A program made the translations under genes and the position numbers. From Mesorhizobium sp. (lineage in GTDB: Bacteria; Pseudomonadota; Alphaproteobacteria; Rhizobiales; Rhizobiaceae), in contig JAIPUZ010000111.1 of assembly GCA_022833215.1 (NCBI GenBank), positions 1 through 64,000 of the forward strand: 64,000 nucleotides of DNA, read 5' to 3'. Below the pieces are notes generated by a model that saw only the letters and a list, made by a program, of their open reading frames with translations, did not search any database and was not told the origin of the DNA. This document shows, piece by piece, positions 34,931-44,560 of the stretch. Position 1 is the stretch's first letter. Each line of letters opens with the position of its first letter.

Positions 34931-35950
34931 TCAGTCGCCCGCCGGCATAAAATCCGTCGGATCGAACTCGTAGCCCTTCGAGCAGAACTGGCACTCGACG
35001 CGGATGCGGCCGTTCTCGATGCTGTCGCGGACCTCCTCGGCGGTGAAGCCGCGCAGCATGCCCTCGATGCGCTCCTGCGAGCAGGAGCAGCGGTCCGCCA
35101 CCTGAACATTGTCGAACACCCGCACGCCATGCTCGTGGAACAGGCGATAAAGCAGGCGCTCGGCACCCACGGTCGGGTCGATCAGCTCGGCTGGCTCGAT
35201 GGTGGAAAGCAGCATCAGAAGCTCCTGCCAGGCGTCGTCCTGCGGATGATCGCCGGCATCGCTTTCGTCGCCGTCGCCGCCGTTCAGGTCGGGCATGCGC
35301 ATGCGCTCGGGGGACTGCGGCAGGAACTGCGCGAACATGCCGCCGGCACGCCACTGCTCGTCTCCGCCGGCCAGAACCTGCTTGGCGACGGCCAGCCTCA
35401 GGTCCGTGGGTATCTGCTCCGACTGGCGGAAGTAGACGCGCGCGGCTTCCTCGAGCGTGATGCCGTCGAGCTGCACGATGCCCTGATAGCGCTGCATGTG
35501 AACGCCCTGATCGATGGTCAGCGCCAGCACGCCGGACCCCAGCAGGCTGACTTCATCAACCTTTCCCACAGCCTCGAGCGCGGCCAGCTTGCCCGTGTCG
35601 AACCGGGCGTAGGCGCGCAGCGCATCCGGGGTGGTGAAGTCGGCCACCAGCATGTCGACCGGGCCATCGGTGCGGGTCTGGAGGATGAACTTGCCCTGGA
35701 ATTTCAGCGAGGTGCCGAGCAGCACGGTCAGCACGCATGCCTGCGCCAGAAGCCGGGCGGCCGGTTCCGGATAGGCATGGCGCGACAGGATGGCGTCAAG
35801 CATCGGGCCAAGCTGGACGGCGCGGCCGCGCACGTCGAGCGCCGACACCTCGAAGGGAACGACATGGTCGTCGCCCGCATGGCCGAATTCACCGAGCTTC
35901 GGCTCGTGGAGTTTGGGTTCGTATCCGGTCACTTGCCTGGATTCCAGCAT
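34931..35950 (-). CDS. hslO: redox-regulated chaperone Hsp33
   Basis: A 339-residue holdase activated by oxidation in the cytoplasm. The C-terminal zinc motif is complete: CSC in ADRCSCSQERIEGML and CQFC in RIRVECQFCSKGYEF, giving the CXC-X(n)-CXXC pattern. The N-terminal domain shows LLAQACVLTVLLGTSLKFQG. The start at 35950 fits the family; the conserved part is preceded by about 25 extra residues with an EPKLHEPKLGE repeat. Compared with E. coli Hsp33 (about 290 residues) it carries an acidic insert (NGGDGDESDAGDHPQDD). It lies 103 bases downstream of argF on the same strand. Confidence 0.95.
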   Translation of the reverse strand: MLESRQVTGYEPKLHEPKLGEFGHAGDDHVVPFEVSALDVRGRAVQLGPMLDAILSRHAYPEPAARLLAQACVLTVLLGTSLKFQGKFILQTRTDGPVDMLVADFTTPDALRAYARFDTGKLAALEAVGKVDEVSLLGSGVLALTIDQGVHMQRYQGIVQLDGITLEEAARVYFRQSEQIPTDLRLAVAKQVLAGGDEQWRAGGMFAQFLPQSPERMRMPDLNGGDGDESDAGDHPQDDAWQELLMLLSTIEPAELIDPTVGAERLLYRLFHEHGVRVFDNVQVADRCSCSQERIEGMLRGFTAEEVRDSIENGRIRVECQFCSKGYEFDPTDFMPAGD

Positions 35951-36053
35951 GGCTTGTCTCCGGCCGCAGGCCCTGCCTTTTCGCGAAAGGCCGGCCGGGG
36001 CATCGTCCTGTTGTGGGATGGTGCGCCGGAGATAGGCACCGTCCCTGACGGTT

Positions 36054-36977
36054 TCAAGCCGCGTTCCCGGCTCCGAGGCACCAGGCCAGCACGGCCTTTT
36101 GCGCATGCAGCCGGTTTTCGGCCTCGTCGAACACCACCGAGTTCGGGCCGTCGATCACCTCGTCGGTCACTTCCTCGCCCCGGTGCGCCGGCAGGCAATG
36201 CATGAACAGCGCATCCGGTTTCGCCCTGGCCATCAGTTCGGCATTGACCTGATAGGGGAGGAATACGTTGTGCCCGCGGGCCCTATGTTCCTGGTTCATC
36301 GACACCCACGCGTCGGTCACCACGCAATCGACGCCGCTGACCGCTTCCTCGGCGCTGGGGAAGAACGTCACTTTCGCACCGTTGCTGCGGGCCCAGTCGA
36401 CATATCTCTGCATCGGCTCGCTGCCCTGCGGCACGGCGACATTGATGTTGAAGGAGAAGCGTGCGGCTGCCTCCATCAGCGAGTGCAGCACGTTGTTGCC
36501 GTCGCCGGTCCAGGCGAAGGTGCGCCCGGCCACCGGGCCGCGATGCTCCTCGAAGGTGAGCAGGTCGGCCATGATCTGGCAGGGGTGTGTGTCGTCGGTC
36601 AGCGCATTGATGACCGGCACGCTGGCGTTCTCGGTCAGCTCGATCAGACGCTCATGCGCCGTGGTGCGGATCATGATGGCATCGACATAGCGCGACAGCA
36701 CCTTGGCGGTGTCGGCGATGGTCTCGGAGCGGCCGAGCTGCATTTCGGCGCCGGTGAGCATGATGGTCTCGCCGCCAAGCTGGCGCATGCCGACGTCGAA
36801 CGACACGCGGGTACGCGTCGAGGGCTTGTCAAAGATCATCGCCAGAACCTTGCCCTCGAGCGGGCGGGTTCGTTCACCGGCCTTGAGACGCGCCTTTCGC
36901 CGTGCCGCGTCGTCCAGCATGGAGCGCAGGTCCTGCGCCGGGATGGTGGACAGATCGGTGAAATGGCGCAGGCTCAT
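36054..36977 (-). CDS. argF: ornithine carbamoyltransferase
   Basis: A 307-residue enzyme joining ornithine and carbamoyl phosphate to citrulline in arginine synthesis. The carbamoyl phosphate motif STRTR ([15 protein letters not shown]), [11 protein letters not shown] and the ornithine-binding [12 protein letters not shown] are all present. The start at 36977 lies 13 bases after the argD stop, making an argDF operon, the usual alphaproteobacterial order. Trimeric and cytoplasmic by family. Confidence 0.96.
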   Translation of the reverse strand: MSLRHFTDLSTIPAQDLRSMLDDAARRKARLKAGERTRPLEGKVLAMIFDKPSTRTRVSFDVGMRQLGGETIMLTGAEMQLGRSETIADTAKVLSRYVDAIMIRTTAHERLIELTENASVPVINALTDDTHPCQIMADLLTFEEHRGPVAGRTFAWTGDGNNVLHSLMEAAARFSFNINVAVPQGSEPMQRYVDWARSNGAKVTFFPSAEEAVSGVDCVVTDAWVSMNQEHRARGHNVFLPYQVNAELMARAKPDALFMHCLPAHRGEEVTDEVIDGPNSVVFDEAENRLHAQKAVLAWCLGAGNAA

Positions 36978-36990
36978 CTGGGACTTCCAA

Positions 36991-38193
36991 TCACTTTGCT
37001 TCTGCTGGGGCTGCTTGTGCGGGGGCAAGACTGGCCGCCCCGGCGCGGATCCGGGCGAGGCCCTGCTGGATTTCCTCGTCGGTCAGGGTGAGCGGCGGCA
37101 GCAGACGGATGACGTTGTCTCCGGCCGGAACGGCCAGCAGCTTCTCGCCGCGCAGGGCTGCGTTGACCTCGGCGGCCGGCAGGACGCATTTCAGGCCCAG
37201 CATCAGCCCGGTGCCGCGAATACCCTCGATCACGCCGGGAAATTCGTCCGCGATCGCTGCGAGCCCCTGCTTGAACAGGAGCGCCTTGCGCTGAACCTCG
37301 TCGAGGAAACCGTCGGCCAGCACCACGTCCAGCACTGCATTGCCCACTGCCATGGCGAGCGGATTGCCGCCGAAGGTGGTGCCATGCACGCCGGCGGTCA
37401 TGCCCCTGGCCGCTTCTTCCGTGGCAAGGCAGGCGGCCAGCGGGAAGCCGCCGCCGATGCCCTTGGCGATTGCCATGATGTCGGGGGCAACGCCGCTCCA
37501 TTCGTAGGCGAACAGCTTGCCGGTCCGGCCGATACCGCATTGCACTTCATCGAAGATCAGCAGCAGGCCGTGTTTGTCGCACAGGTCGCGCAGCCGCTTC
37601 AGCGACTGGCCGGAGAGCAGCCGGATGCCGCCCTCGCCCTGAACCGGTTCGACCAGAATGGCGGCGGTTTCAGGCACGATGGCTTTTTCGAGCGCTTCCA
37701 TGTCATCGAACGGAACCTGATCGAAACCGTCGGCCTTGGGGCCGAAGCCTTCCAGATATTTCTGCTGCCCGCCGGCCGCGATGGTGGCGAGCGTGCGGCC
37801 ATGGAAGGCGCCTTCGAAGGTGATTGTGCGATAGCGATCCGGCTGCCCGTTCGCATAGTGATAGCGGCGGGCGGTCTTGATCGCGCATTCGAGCGCCTCG
37901 GCGCCGGAATTGGCGAAAAACACCTTGTCGGCGAAGCTGGCGGCCACAAGGCGTTCGGCCAGCCGCGTCTGCTCCGGGATCTCGTAGAGATTGGACAGGT
38001 GCCAGAGCTTGCCGGCCTGCTCTGTCAGCGCCGAGACCAGGTGCGGATGGCTGTGGCCCAGAGAGTTGACGGCGATGCCTGCGGCGAAATCGAGATATCG
38101 CTCGCCCTTGTCGGTCACCAGCCACGAGCCCTCGCCGCGCTCGAACACCAGGGGAATGCGTGCGAAGGTATCGTAAAGCGCCGAACCGCTCAT
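36991..38193 (-). CDS. argD: acetylornithine aminotransferase
   Basis: A 400-residue class III PLP aminotransferase for the fourth step of ornithine/arginine synthesis; members also act on N-succinyl-diaminopimelate. Visible are [39 protein letters not shown], the PLP lysine in [18 protein letters not shown] and the [17 protein letters not shown] segment. It heads the argDF operon. A TTGACA/GATAAG promoter and a GC-rich hairpin with a T-run lie directly upstream. Confidence 0.95.
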   Translation of the reverse strand: MSGSALYDTFARIPLVFERGEGSWLVTDKGERYLDFAAGIAVNSLGHSHPHLVSALTEQAGKLWHLSNLYEIPEQTRLAERLVAASFADKVFFANSGAEALECAIKTARRYHYANGQPDRYRTITFEGAFHGRTLATIAAGGQQKYLEGFGPKADGFDQVPFDDMEALEKAIVPETAAILVEPVQGEGGIRLLSGQSLKRLRDLCDKHGLLLIFDEVQCGIGRTGKLFAYEWSGVAPDIMAIAKGIGGGFPLAACLATEEAARGMTAGVHGTTFGGNPLAMAVGNAVLDVVLADGFLDEVQRKALLFKQGLAAIADEFPGVIEGIRGTGLMLGLKCVLPAAEVNAALRGEKLLAVPAGDNVIRLLPPLTLTDEEIQQGLARIRAGAASLAPAQAAPAEAK

Positions 38194-38219
38194 TATATGC
38201 GTCTCCGGGACCGGAAATT

Positions 38220-38277
38220 AAAAAGCCGCCCAATCGGCGGCCCCTGCGCTTATCAGGGTTTTGCCACTTTCTGTCAA
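38220..38277 (-). promoter_or_regulatory. argD promoter with a 5' hairpin and T-run
   Basis: On the minus strand, TTGACA (38272-38277) is followed after 17 bases by GATAAG (38249-38254), so transcription should start near 38242. From there the transcript folds at once into GCCGCC-GATTG-GGCGGC (38225-38241) followed by five T (38220-38224), 27 bases before the argD start. It has the form of an intrinsic terminator but sits at the very 5' end; it may stabilise the mRNA. Confidence 0.5.
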
Positions 38278-38374
38278 TGGAAAGCTCTCTGTTCGGGACC
38301 CCGGCCCGGAAGCATGTTCCGTGGCGTCAAACGGGCTTGAAAAGCGGGTCAAGTTGGGGAAAACCACAAAAACT

Positions 38375-38519
38375 GATTCGGGTTTCGGCTCCGACTCTTG
38401 TCACCGAGTCCATGCATATTGTAATCATGGGCCGGAAATAACCAGATTTCGTGCGGCTTATCCAATCCTCCACATAGATGTGGTGCCCGACCGGCTTTTG
38501 TCGGAACGGGAATGGATTC
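38375..38519. promoter_or_regulatory. cluster of four GANTC sites upstream of gcrA
   Basis: GATTC at 38375-38379, GACTC at 38393-38397, GAGTC at 38406-38410 and GATTC at 38515-38519. GANTC is the CcrM methylation site of Alphaproteobacteria, and GcrA acts through methylated GANTC promoters in Caulobacter. A short palindrome CCACAT-AG-ATGTGG lies at 38470-38483. The region has no other gene. Confidence 0.6.
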
Positions 38520-38551
38520 CGGGAGCCGTACGTTCAAAGGAGTGCAGTCTT

Positions 38552-39067
38552 ATGAACTGGACTGACGAGCGTGTTGAACTCTTGCGGAAATTGTGGGCGG
38601 AGGGCCTGAGCGCCAGCCAGATCGCCGCGCAGCTCGGCGGGGTCAGCCGCAATGCCGTCATCGGCAAGGTGCATCGCCTGAAGCTGTCCGGTCGCGGCCG
38701 GACCACCACCGCCCCGGCACGTCAGAAGAAGGCGTCCTCGGCGCCGGCTTCCAGGCCCGCGCGTGCCGCAAGCACGGCCCGCGCGGCCGCTCCCACGGTC
38801 GGCGCAACGGCCCTGCAGGTGCAGTTCGACGCAGAGCCGGTCGCGCGCCAGCATCTGCGTGCGGTCGACAGCAATGTCGTTGTGCCCATCTCGCGCCGCC
38901 TCGACCTGACGCAGCTCACGGAGCGGACCTGCAAGTGGCCGAATGGCGACCCCCTGTCCGAGGACTTCCATTTCTGCGGCAACGAGGCCGGAGAAAACGG
39001 TCCTTACTGCGCCTATCACGCCCGCCTGGCCTTCCAGCCGGCCTCGGAGCGTCGCCGCGTGCGTTGA
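38552..39067 (+). CDS. gcrA: GcrA cell-cycle regulator
   Basis: A 171-residue regulator that begins with the hallmark MNWTDERVELLRKLWAEGLS and the helix-turn-helix SASQIAAQLGGVSRNAVIGK. An alanine- and proline-rich linker and a C-terminal sigma-70-binding domain with CKWPNGDP and FCGNEAGENGPYCAYHARLA follow. GcrA binds RNA polymerase holoenzyme and works at GANTC-methylated promoters. AAAGGAG lies nine bases before the ATG. It ends in a strong terminator. Confidence 0.97.
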   Translation: MNWTDERVELLRKLWAEGLSASQIAAQLGGVSRNAVIGKVHRLKLSGRGRTTTAPARQKKASSAPASRPARAASTARAAAPTVGATALQVQFDAEPVARQHLRAVDSNVVVPISRRLDLTQLTERTCKWPNGDPLSEDFHFCGNEAGENGPYCAYHARLAFQPASERRRVR

Positions 39068-39100
39068 TCTGCACGCAGCCGGACCAGTTGCACTGGTTGA

Positions 39101-39125
39101 CCCCGCCGCGAGGCGGGGTTTTTTA
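39101..39125 (+). terminator. intrinsic terminator of gcrA
   Basis: A seven-base-pair stem CCCCGCC/GGCGGGG with a GCGA loop, followed by six T, 33 bases after the gcrA stop. Confidence 0.9.
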
Positions 39126-39232
39126 TTGTCCGATCAAAAACTGGCATATTTGAAAAACCATGCTAGCATACATTCCCGTTGGGGAAGATTGGGGGAAGAC
39201 AATTGCTTTCTGAATTTCACGCAAGGATGCGA

Positions 39233-39259
39233 CCCGGAATATATCTTATATGTTCCGGG
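39233..39259. repeat. 12-base inverted repeat in AT-rich leader of the glycosyltransferase gene
   Basis: CCCGGAATATAT and ATATGTTCCGGG flank a CTT centre; the arms pair at 11 of 12 positions on DNA and at all 12 in RNA if G-U is allowed. It lies about 190 bases before the glycosyltransferase start in a stretch (39128-39451) that is far more AT-rich than its surroundings and contains no gene. It could be an operator or an RNA hairpin. Confidence 0.6.
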
Positions 39260-39451
39260 GTAATATTTATGAATAAGCCTCCGGGTTACTGACGGTTCTC
39301 TTGTCTATACATATATATTTCTTCTGATCGACTGATCTGAGCCAAAACCTGCTGTTGGGATGCCGCGGCCGTTGTCCGGGGCCGGGTTGGCTTGTGGTCA
39401 GCGAGCGTTGGGGCGCGTGGTCCGCCCGGTCATGGATGACATGGGGGTGTC

Positions 39452-41476
39452 ATGCATAGGACGGTGTACGAAATTGGCGAAATAGCCGACCTCCCTGCGG
39501 AGCGGCGATGTGGCGATGAATGCCGCGCCGCCGGTGCCGGAACGGCGCCGGAGCACGCTGATTTCATCGAGGAGTGGCGGCCGGTACTGGGCCGGCTTGG
39601 CTGTTCCCGTGAACAACTCGGTCAGCTTGCCCGCACGCCCGGTGCGCACAATGACATCATATCCGTTCTGGCATCGTGCGGGGGCTGCGAGAGAGGCGAG
39701 ATTCTGCAGGCCCTGTCCGAGGAACTGGGACTGCAACGGCTGGGCACCATCGAACCGCATCGCATGCTGCTGAGCGACGACCAGCTTCTCATGCTCCTGC
39801 GCGGCAATGGCAGCCATCTGCCCGTCAAATATCTGCATCGGGACGGCAACGTCTATTATCTGCTTTCGACCCGGGCGATACGTCCCGGACGCCTGCGAGC
39901 CTGTCTGCGCACCCGCCTGCGTCTGGCGCCGCGCATGCGCATCGTCGACGACCGGACACTGCGCGCGGCTCTGATCGAGCGGGCGCGCCCGCTTCTGTCG
40001 CGCATTGCGGTGAGCGGTCTTTCGGAAAAGCATCCCGGCATGTCCGCCCATATCGTCGCCAATGCATGGCAGGGCTACATGGTGGGCATCCTCGTGTCTC
40101 TGCTGCCTGTGGGAATAGTGCTCGCCCCCATGGTCGTGCTGACGCTCGTGCATGCGCTGGCAACCGTATTCTTCTTCGCCTGCGTGGTCCTGAGGTTTCT
40201 TGCGGCCATGGCGTCCGGCCCGGTGAAGCATCGTGCCGCCCCTCCTGTACCCGAAGGCAACGTGCCCACCTATTCGGTGCTGATTGCCCTCTACAAGGAA
40301 GCCAACGTCGTTCCCGACCTGCTGACGGCGCTGGACTGGATCGTGTGGCCGCGCGAGAAGCTGGAGATCAAGCTGGTCTGCGAGGCGGACGACCATGAAA
40401 CGCTGGCGGCCATCCGCGCCTGTCCGCTGCCGTCCCACATAGAGGTGGTGGAGGTGCCGGCCATCGGCCCGCGCACCAAGCCAAAGGCGCTTTCCTATGC
40501 GCTGCCAATGACAAGCGGCGATTTCGTGGTGCTCTACGATGCCGAGGACTGGCCGGACCCGATGCAGCTTGCGGAAGCCTGGGAAAAGTTTCGGGAGTGC
40601 GGACGCGACGTTGCCGTTCTTCAGGCGCCGCTGGAGATTTCCAATGCTCCGGAAAGCAAGGTGGCGCGCATGTTCGCTTTCGAATACCGGGCGCTTTTCC
40701 ACGGTCTTCTGCCTTTTCTGGCGCGTAGGGGATTCCTGCTGCCTCTGGGCGGGACATCCAACCATTTCCGGCGCGCGGCGCTGGAGGAGGTGGGTGGCTG
40801 GGATCCGTTCAACGTCACTGAAGATGCCGATCTCGGTCTGAGGCTTGCCCGGTTCGGCTACAGGGCCGATGTCCTGTCATCGCCCACCTATGAAAAGGCG
40901 CCCCGCACCGTCGGCATCTGGATTCCCCAGCGAACCCGCTGGTTCAAAGGTTGGGCACAGACCTGGCTCGTGCATATGCGCCACCCGATACGTCTCGCCC
41001 GCGAACTCGGGTTCCGCTCTTTCCTGATGGCGCAGGTCCTGTTCGGCGGCATGTTGGCGTCGGCGCTGCTACACCCGGTGCTGCTGGCGACCTTCCTTGT
41101 CGTTACCGTGCGACTTCAGCTCGGCATGACAGGCGATGAGCCTTTTCCCGCCCTGCTGGCTGTCGACATGGTCAACGTCAGTTTCGGCTATCTCGCCTTT
41201 CTGCTGCTTGGCTGGCGTACGCTTGCAGTGGGTCACAGGCGTGGTTTCTGGAAGGTCGTGGCGTTGACGCCGGTCTATTGGGCAATGATGTCCTGGGCCG
41301 GCTGGCGCGCGATCTGGCAGCTCTGGCGCCAGCCGTTCCGATGGGAAAAGACGCCGCATGAAAACATGATGACATCGCTGGCCGGCCCGCCGGCGGGCGG
41401 ATCGGCAACGAGGCAGATTGCAGGGGCGGCGGCCTTGTGGCCTATGCGAGCAGCAGCGATGGCCCCTCGCCGATGA
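39452..41476 (+). CDS. NfrB-like membrane glycosyltransferase, family 2
   Basis: A 674-residue protein. About 170 N-terminal residues resemble the type II secretion E N-terminal (MshEN-like) fold ([20 protein letters not shown], then [19 protein letters not shown]), as in the phage N4 adsorption protein B. Two helices (about 205-255) lead to a GT2 domain with [48 protein letters not shown] and the processive motif QRTRWFKGW, then further helices. It probably polymerises or exports a surface glycan. Its end overlaps the convergent PPK2 gene by 35 bases. Confidence 0.87.
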   Translation: MHRTVYEIGEIADLPAERRCGDECRAAGAGTAPEHADFIEEWRPVLGRLGCSREQLGQLARTPGAHNDIISVLASCGGCERGEILQALSEELGLQRLGTIEPHRMLLSDDQLLMLLRGNGSHLPVKYLHRDGNVYYLLSTRAIRPGRLRACLRTRLRLAPRMRIVDDRTLRAALIERARPLLSRIAVSGLSEKHPGMSAHIVANAWQGYMVGILVSLLPVGIVLAPMVVLTLVHALATVFFFACVVLRFLAAMASGPVKHRAAPPVPEGNVPTYSVLIALYKEANVVPDLLTALDWIVWPREKLEIKLVCEADDHETLAAIRACPLPSHIEVVEVPAIGPRTKPKALSYALPMTSGDFVVLYDAEDWPDPMQLAEAWEKFRECGRDVAVLQAPLEISNAPESKVARMFAFEYRALFHGLLPFLARRGFLLPLGGTSNHFRRAALEEVGGWDPFNVTEDADLGLRLARFGYRADVLSSPTYEKAPRTVGIWIPQRTRWFKGWAQTWLVHMRHPIRLARELGFRSFLMAQVLFGGMLASALLHPVLLATFLVVTVRLQLGMTGDEPFPALLAVDMVNVSFGYLAFLLLGWRTLAVGHRRGFWKVVALTPVYWAMMSWAGWRAIWQLWRQPFRWEKTPHENMMTSLAGPPAGGSATRQIAGAAALWPMRAAAMAPRR

Positions 41477-42344
41477 TCTTGTCGTCCTCCTTGCCTATGA
41501 CGGCTGTGTCGCGGCCGTCATAGGGCAGGGACAGCAGCAGGCGACGGATGACGGCAAGGCGCGCGCGCCGCTTGTCGTTGGCCCGCACCACCGTCCATGG
41601 CCCCGCCTTGCTGTGGGTCGTTTCGATCATCAGGTCACGGGCCCTGGTATAGTCGTCCCAGCGGGTGATGCCGGCAATATCCATCGGCGAGAATTTCCAG
41701 CTCTTGAGCGCGCTGTGACGCCTGTCGTGGAACCGTTCGAGCTGCGTTTCCTGGCCGATGTCGAGCCAGAACTTGAAGAAGTGGATGCCTTCGGAGCGGA
41801 TCATCTTCTCGAAGCGCGGAGCTTCCTCCAGGAAATGCCTGTGCTGCTCCGGCGTGCAGAAGCCCATCACCGGCTCGACGCCGGCCCGGTTGTACCAGGA
41901 GCGGTCGAACGAGACGAGCTCGCCGGCGGTCGGGAAATGCTCGACATAGCGCTGGAAATACCACTGGCCCTGCTCGGTCTCCGTCGGCTTGGTAAGCGCC
42001 ACCGTGTGGGCGGAGCGCGGATTCATGTACTGGTGCAGAACGAAGATGGTGCCGCCCTTGCCGGCGGCGTCGCGTCCCTCGAACAGGCAGATGACGCGGT
42101 GCCCGGTCTTCTGCATCCACGCCTGCGCCTTCACAAGCTCGACCTGCAGTGCTTCGAGCGTGGGCTCGTATTCTTCCTTTTTCAGCTTCTTGTCGTAGGG
42201 ATAGCCGCCTGCCGTCAGCTTGTTCTCCTCGATCCAGTCCGGCAGCTTCGGCGCGTCGACATCGAACAGGCGTTCCTTCCCGCCGACCTTTATCCTGAGC
42301 GTATCGGTGCCGGTTGTCACAGGGTTGTCATCGGAGTTTTTCAT
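41442..42344 (-). CDS. ppk2: polyphosphate kinase 2
   Basis: A 300-residue PPK2 family enzyme that transfers phosphate between polyphosphate and nucleotides. Walker A is [13 protein letters not shown], Walker [17 protein letters not shown], and the lid arginines sit in [12 protein letters not shown]. The length and the single domain fit class I PPK2. It starts 42 bases from phoR on the opposite strand, and GAAAGGTC precedes the start. The shared control region with phoR suggests a phosphate link, although no Pho box is recognisable there. Confidence 0.95.
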   Translation of the reverse strand: MKNSDDNPVTTGTDTLRIKVGGKERLFDVDAPKLPDWIEENKLTAGGYPYDKKLKKEEYEPTLEALQVELVKAQAWMQKTGHRVICLFEGRDAAGKGGTIFVLHQYMNPRSAHTVALTKPTETEQGQWYFQRYVEHFPTAGELVSFDRSWYNRAGVEPVMGFCTPEQHRHFLEEAPRFEKMIRSEGIHFFKFWLDIGQETQLERFHDRRHSALKSWKFSPMDIAGITRWDDYTRARDLMIETTHSKAGPWTVVRANDKRRARLAVIRRLLLSLPYDGRDTAVIGKEDDKIIGEGPSLLLA

Positions 42345-42386
42345 GCAGGCTGACCTTTCGTGTATTGAAGTTCATGCTAGGACAAG

Positions 42387-43682
42387 ATGCGGACATACAG
42401 GAGCTATCTGCCGGACATCATGGCCGATTTGAGCGATCGACAGAAGTATGGTGCACGGCGCTTCATGCGCAACCTGTGGCAGGCACGCTGGCTTCTGGCC
42501 GTCGCCGTCGCTGCCCTGTTTTGCGTGCAGTTTCTTGCGGACCTGCCTTTCATGGTCCTGCCGGCCGCCATTGTCGCCCTGCTGCTGGCCGCCGGAATTT
42601 CCGGGGACGCAGCGGGTGACGGCGAGGAGAGCAGGGCGGCCGCCGAGGCCGGGGAACTGCAGAGCCTTTCGGCAGAGAACCTCGCCGCTGCGGTGACCGA
42701 TCCCCTGATCGTCTTCGACGACAACGCGTCCATCATCCATGCCAATGCGGCAGCCATTGCCGCCTTCGGCGATCTACGCGCGGGCATGTCGTTGCAGCTC
42801 AAGTTCCGTGCGCCGGAAATGCAGGTCCTGATCGACGCGGCGCTGACCGGCGGCGGCTCGCCATCCGCCGATTTCATCGACAAGCTGCCGGTCGAGCGTG
42901 TCTACCGCGTCACCGCCTCCGCGGTCGGCCATGGCTCGCGCCTGCATGTGCTCCTGTTCAAGGACCAGAGCGAGGCGCGCCGCATCGACCGCATGCGGGC
43001 AGACTTCATCGCCAACGCCAGCCACGAAATGCGCACGCCGCTGGCCTCGATCGCAGGGTTCATCGAGACCCTGCGTGGCCCGGCCCGCAACGACCCGGCC
43101 GCGCGCGACCAGTTCCTGCAGATCATGCAAAACCAGACCGGACGCATGGCGCGCCTGATCGACGACATGTTGTCGCTGTCGCGGCTGGAGATGAAGCCCT
43201 ACCTGAAGCCCGGCGCGCGGGTGGATGTGAAGCAGGTCGTCGAAAGCGTCGTCGATTCCCTCGGTCCGCTTGCGAAGGAGAACAACCTCGTCATCGAGCG
43301 CGATTTCGCCGATGGTCCCATGGAGGTGCCGGGCGACCGCGACGAGCTTTATCAGGTGTTCGAGAACCTTCTGGAGAACGCCTGCAAATATGGGCAGGAC
43401 GGCGATCGCGTCGTCGTTTCCATCGCCCGCACCGACAAGGCTCCGCAGCCGGGCATCGAGGTGACGGTGCGCGATTTCGGCCCCGGCATTCCCGAGGAGC
43501 ATATTCCGCGCGTCACGGAGCGCTTCTACCGCATCGATTCCGAGACCGCCCAGTCGCGCAAGGGAACCGGACTGGGGCTCGCCATCGTCAAGCACATCCT
43601 CACCCGCCATCATGGCCGGCTGTCCATCCAGTCCGAACTCGGCAAAGGATCGGCCTTCACGGTTTATTTGCCGACCAACTAG
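42387..43682 (+). CDS. phoR: PhoR-type phosphate regulon sensor kinase
   Basis: A 431-residue membrane histidine kinase. Two adjacent N-terminal helices (about 30-70) form a membrane anchor without a large periplasmic domain. A PAS-like domain (about 95-190, AAAVTDPLIVFDDNASIIH), HisKA with H213 (FIANASHEMRTPLASIAGF) and HATPase (NLLENACKYG, FYRIDSETAQSRKGTGLGL) follow. The FYRIDSxxxRxxGGTGLGL-like end is characteristic of PhoR. phoU follows after 129 bases. The cognate phoB and the pstSCAB genes are not in the window. Confidence 0.92.
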   Translation: MRTYRSYLPDIMADLSDRQKYGARRFMRNLWQARWLLAVAVAALFCVQFLADLPFMVLPAAIVALLLAAGISGDAAGDGEESRAAAEAGELQSLSAENLAAAVTDPLIVFDDNASIIHANAAAIAAFGDLRAGMSLQLKFRAPEMQVLIDAALTGGGSPSADFIDKLPVERVYRVTASAVGHGSRLHVLLFKDQSEARRIDRMRADFIANASHEMRTPLASIAGFIETLRGPARNDPAARDQFLQIMQNQTGRMARLIDDMLSLSRLEMKPYLKPGARVDVKQVVESVVDSLGPLAKENNLVIERDFADGPMEVPGDRDELYQVFENLLENACKYGQDGDRVVVSIARTDKAPQPGIEVTVRDFGPGIPEEHIPRVTERFYRIDSETAQSRKGTGLGLAIVKHILTRHHGRLSIQSELGKGSAFTVYLPTN

Positions 43683-43811
43683 AATTGCCGGGCCTATCGT
43701 TTTAGGGTGAAAGGCGGAAATCGTTTCGCTTTCGCGCAATTGTCATGTGAGTGGCGTAACGGAAGGGGAAACAGGCAGGGCCGAATCACAGCGGCCGCGG
43801 AGGTTCCGTCC

Positions 43812-44528
43812 ATGCAGTCCTTGCATATTGTCAGCGCCTATGACGAGGAGCTGAAATATCTGTCGAAGCGTATCGCCGCCATGGGCGGCCATGCCGAGCG
43901 CATGGTCGAACAGTCGGTTCTGGCGCTCGTCAATGCCGACCCCGACCTTGCTCGCAAGGTGGTGGAGGATGATGCAATCCTGGATCAGGGCCAGCGCGAG
44001 GTCGACGACAAGGCGATCCTGCTCATCGGCAAGCGTCAGCCCATGGCCACGGACCTGCGCGAAGTCATCGGCGTCATCCGCATCTCGGCCGATCTCGAGC
44101 GCGTCGGCGATCTCGCCAAGAACGTCGCCAAGCGCGTCGCCTCGGTGGGCGACAACAGCAAGCAGCCGGCCTCGCTCTATCGGGGGCTGGAGGCGCTTGC
44201 CGATCTGGCGCTCACCCAGCTCAAGGAAGTGCTCGACGTCTATGCCTCGCGTTCGGTCGACACCATCGGTTTCGTGCGCGACCGCGACGACCAGATCGAC
44301 GCCATGTACACGTCGCTGTTCCGCGAGCTTCTCACCTACATGATGGAAGATCCGCGCAACATCACGCCCTGTACGCATCTCCTGTTCTGCGCCAAGAACA
44401 TCGAGCGCATCGGCGACCATGCCACCAACATCGCCGAGACGATCTACTTCATCGTCACGGGCGAACAGATGCCGGTGGAGCGCCCCAAGGGCGACAAGAC
44501 CGACCGGATCGTCATTCCCGCCAAGTAG
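43812..44528 (+). CDS. phoU: phosphate signalling protein PhoU
   Basis: A 238-residue all-helical protein with two repeats of the PhoU three-helix bundle. The metal-binding acidic segments are visible in RISADLERVGDLAKNVAKR and its second copy CAKNIERIGDHATNIAETI. It links the Pst transporter with PhoR and restrains the Pho response. In most relatives phoU is the last gene of pstSCAB-phoU; here it follows phoR directly. I place the start at 43812 (MQSLHIVSAYDEEL), which matches the family N terminus. Confidence 0.95.
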   Translation: MQSLHIVSAYDEELKYLSKRIAAMGGHAERMVEQSVLALVNADPDLARKVVEDDAILDQGQREVDDKAILLIGKRQPMATDLREVIGVIRISADLERVGDLAKNVAKRVASVGDNSKQPASLYRGLEALADLALTQLKEVLDVYASRSVDTIGFVRDRDDQIDAMYTSLFRELLTYMMEDPRNITPCTHLLFCAKNIERIGDHATNIAETIYFIVTGEQMPVERPKGDKTDRIVIPAK

Positions 44529-44560
44529 CTTCGCAACCGGGGCCCGCGAACAGGTCGGGC

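Noticed and set aside
43683-43811. A Pho box between phoR and phoU, or between ppk2 and phoR (42345-42386)
   Set aside because: I looked for CTGTCAT-type direct repeats with 11-base spacing; only partial matches such as TTGTCATG near 43740 were found, not enough to claim a site.
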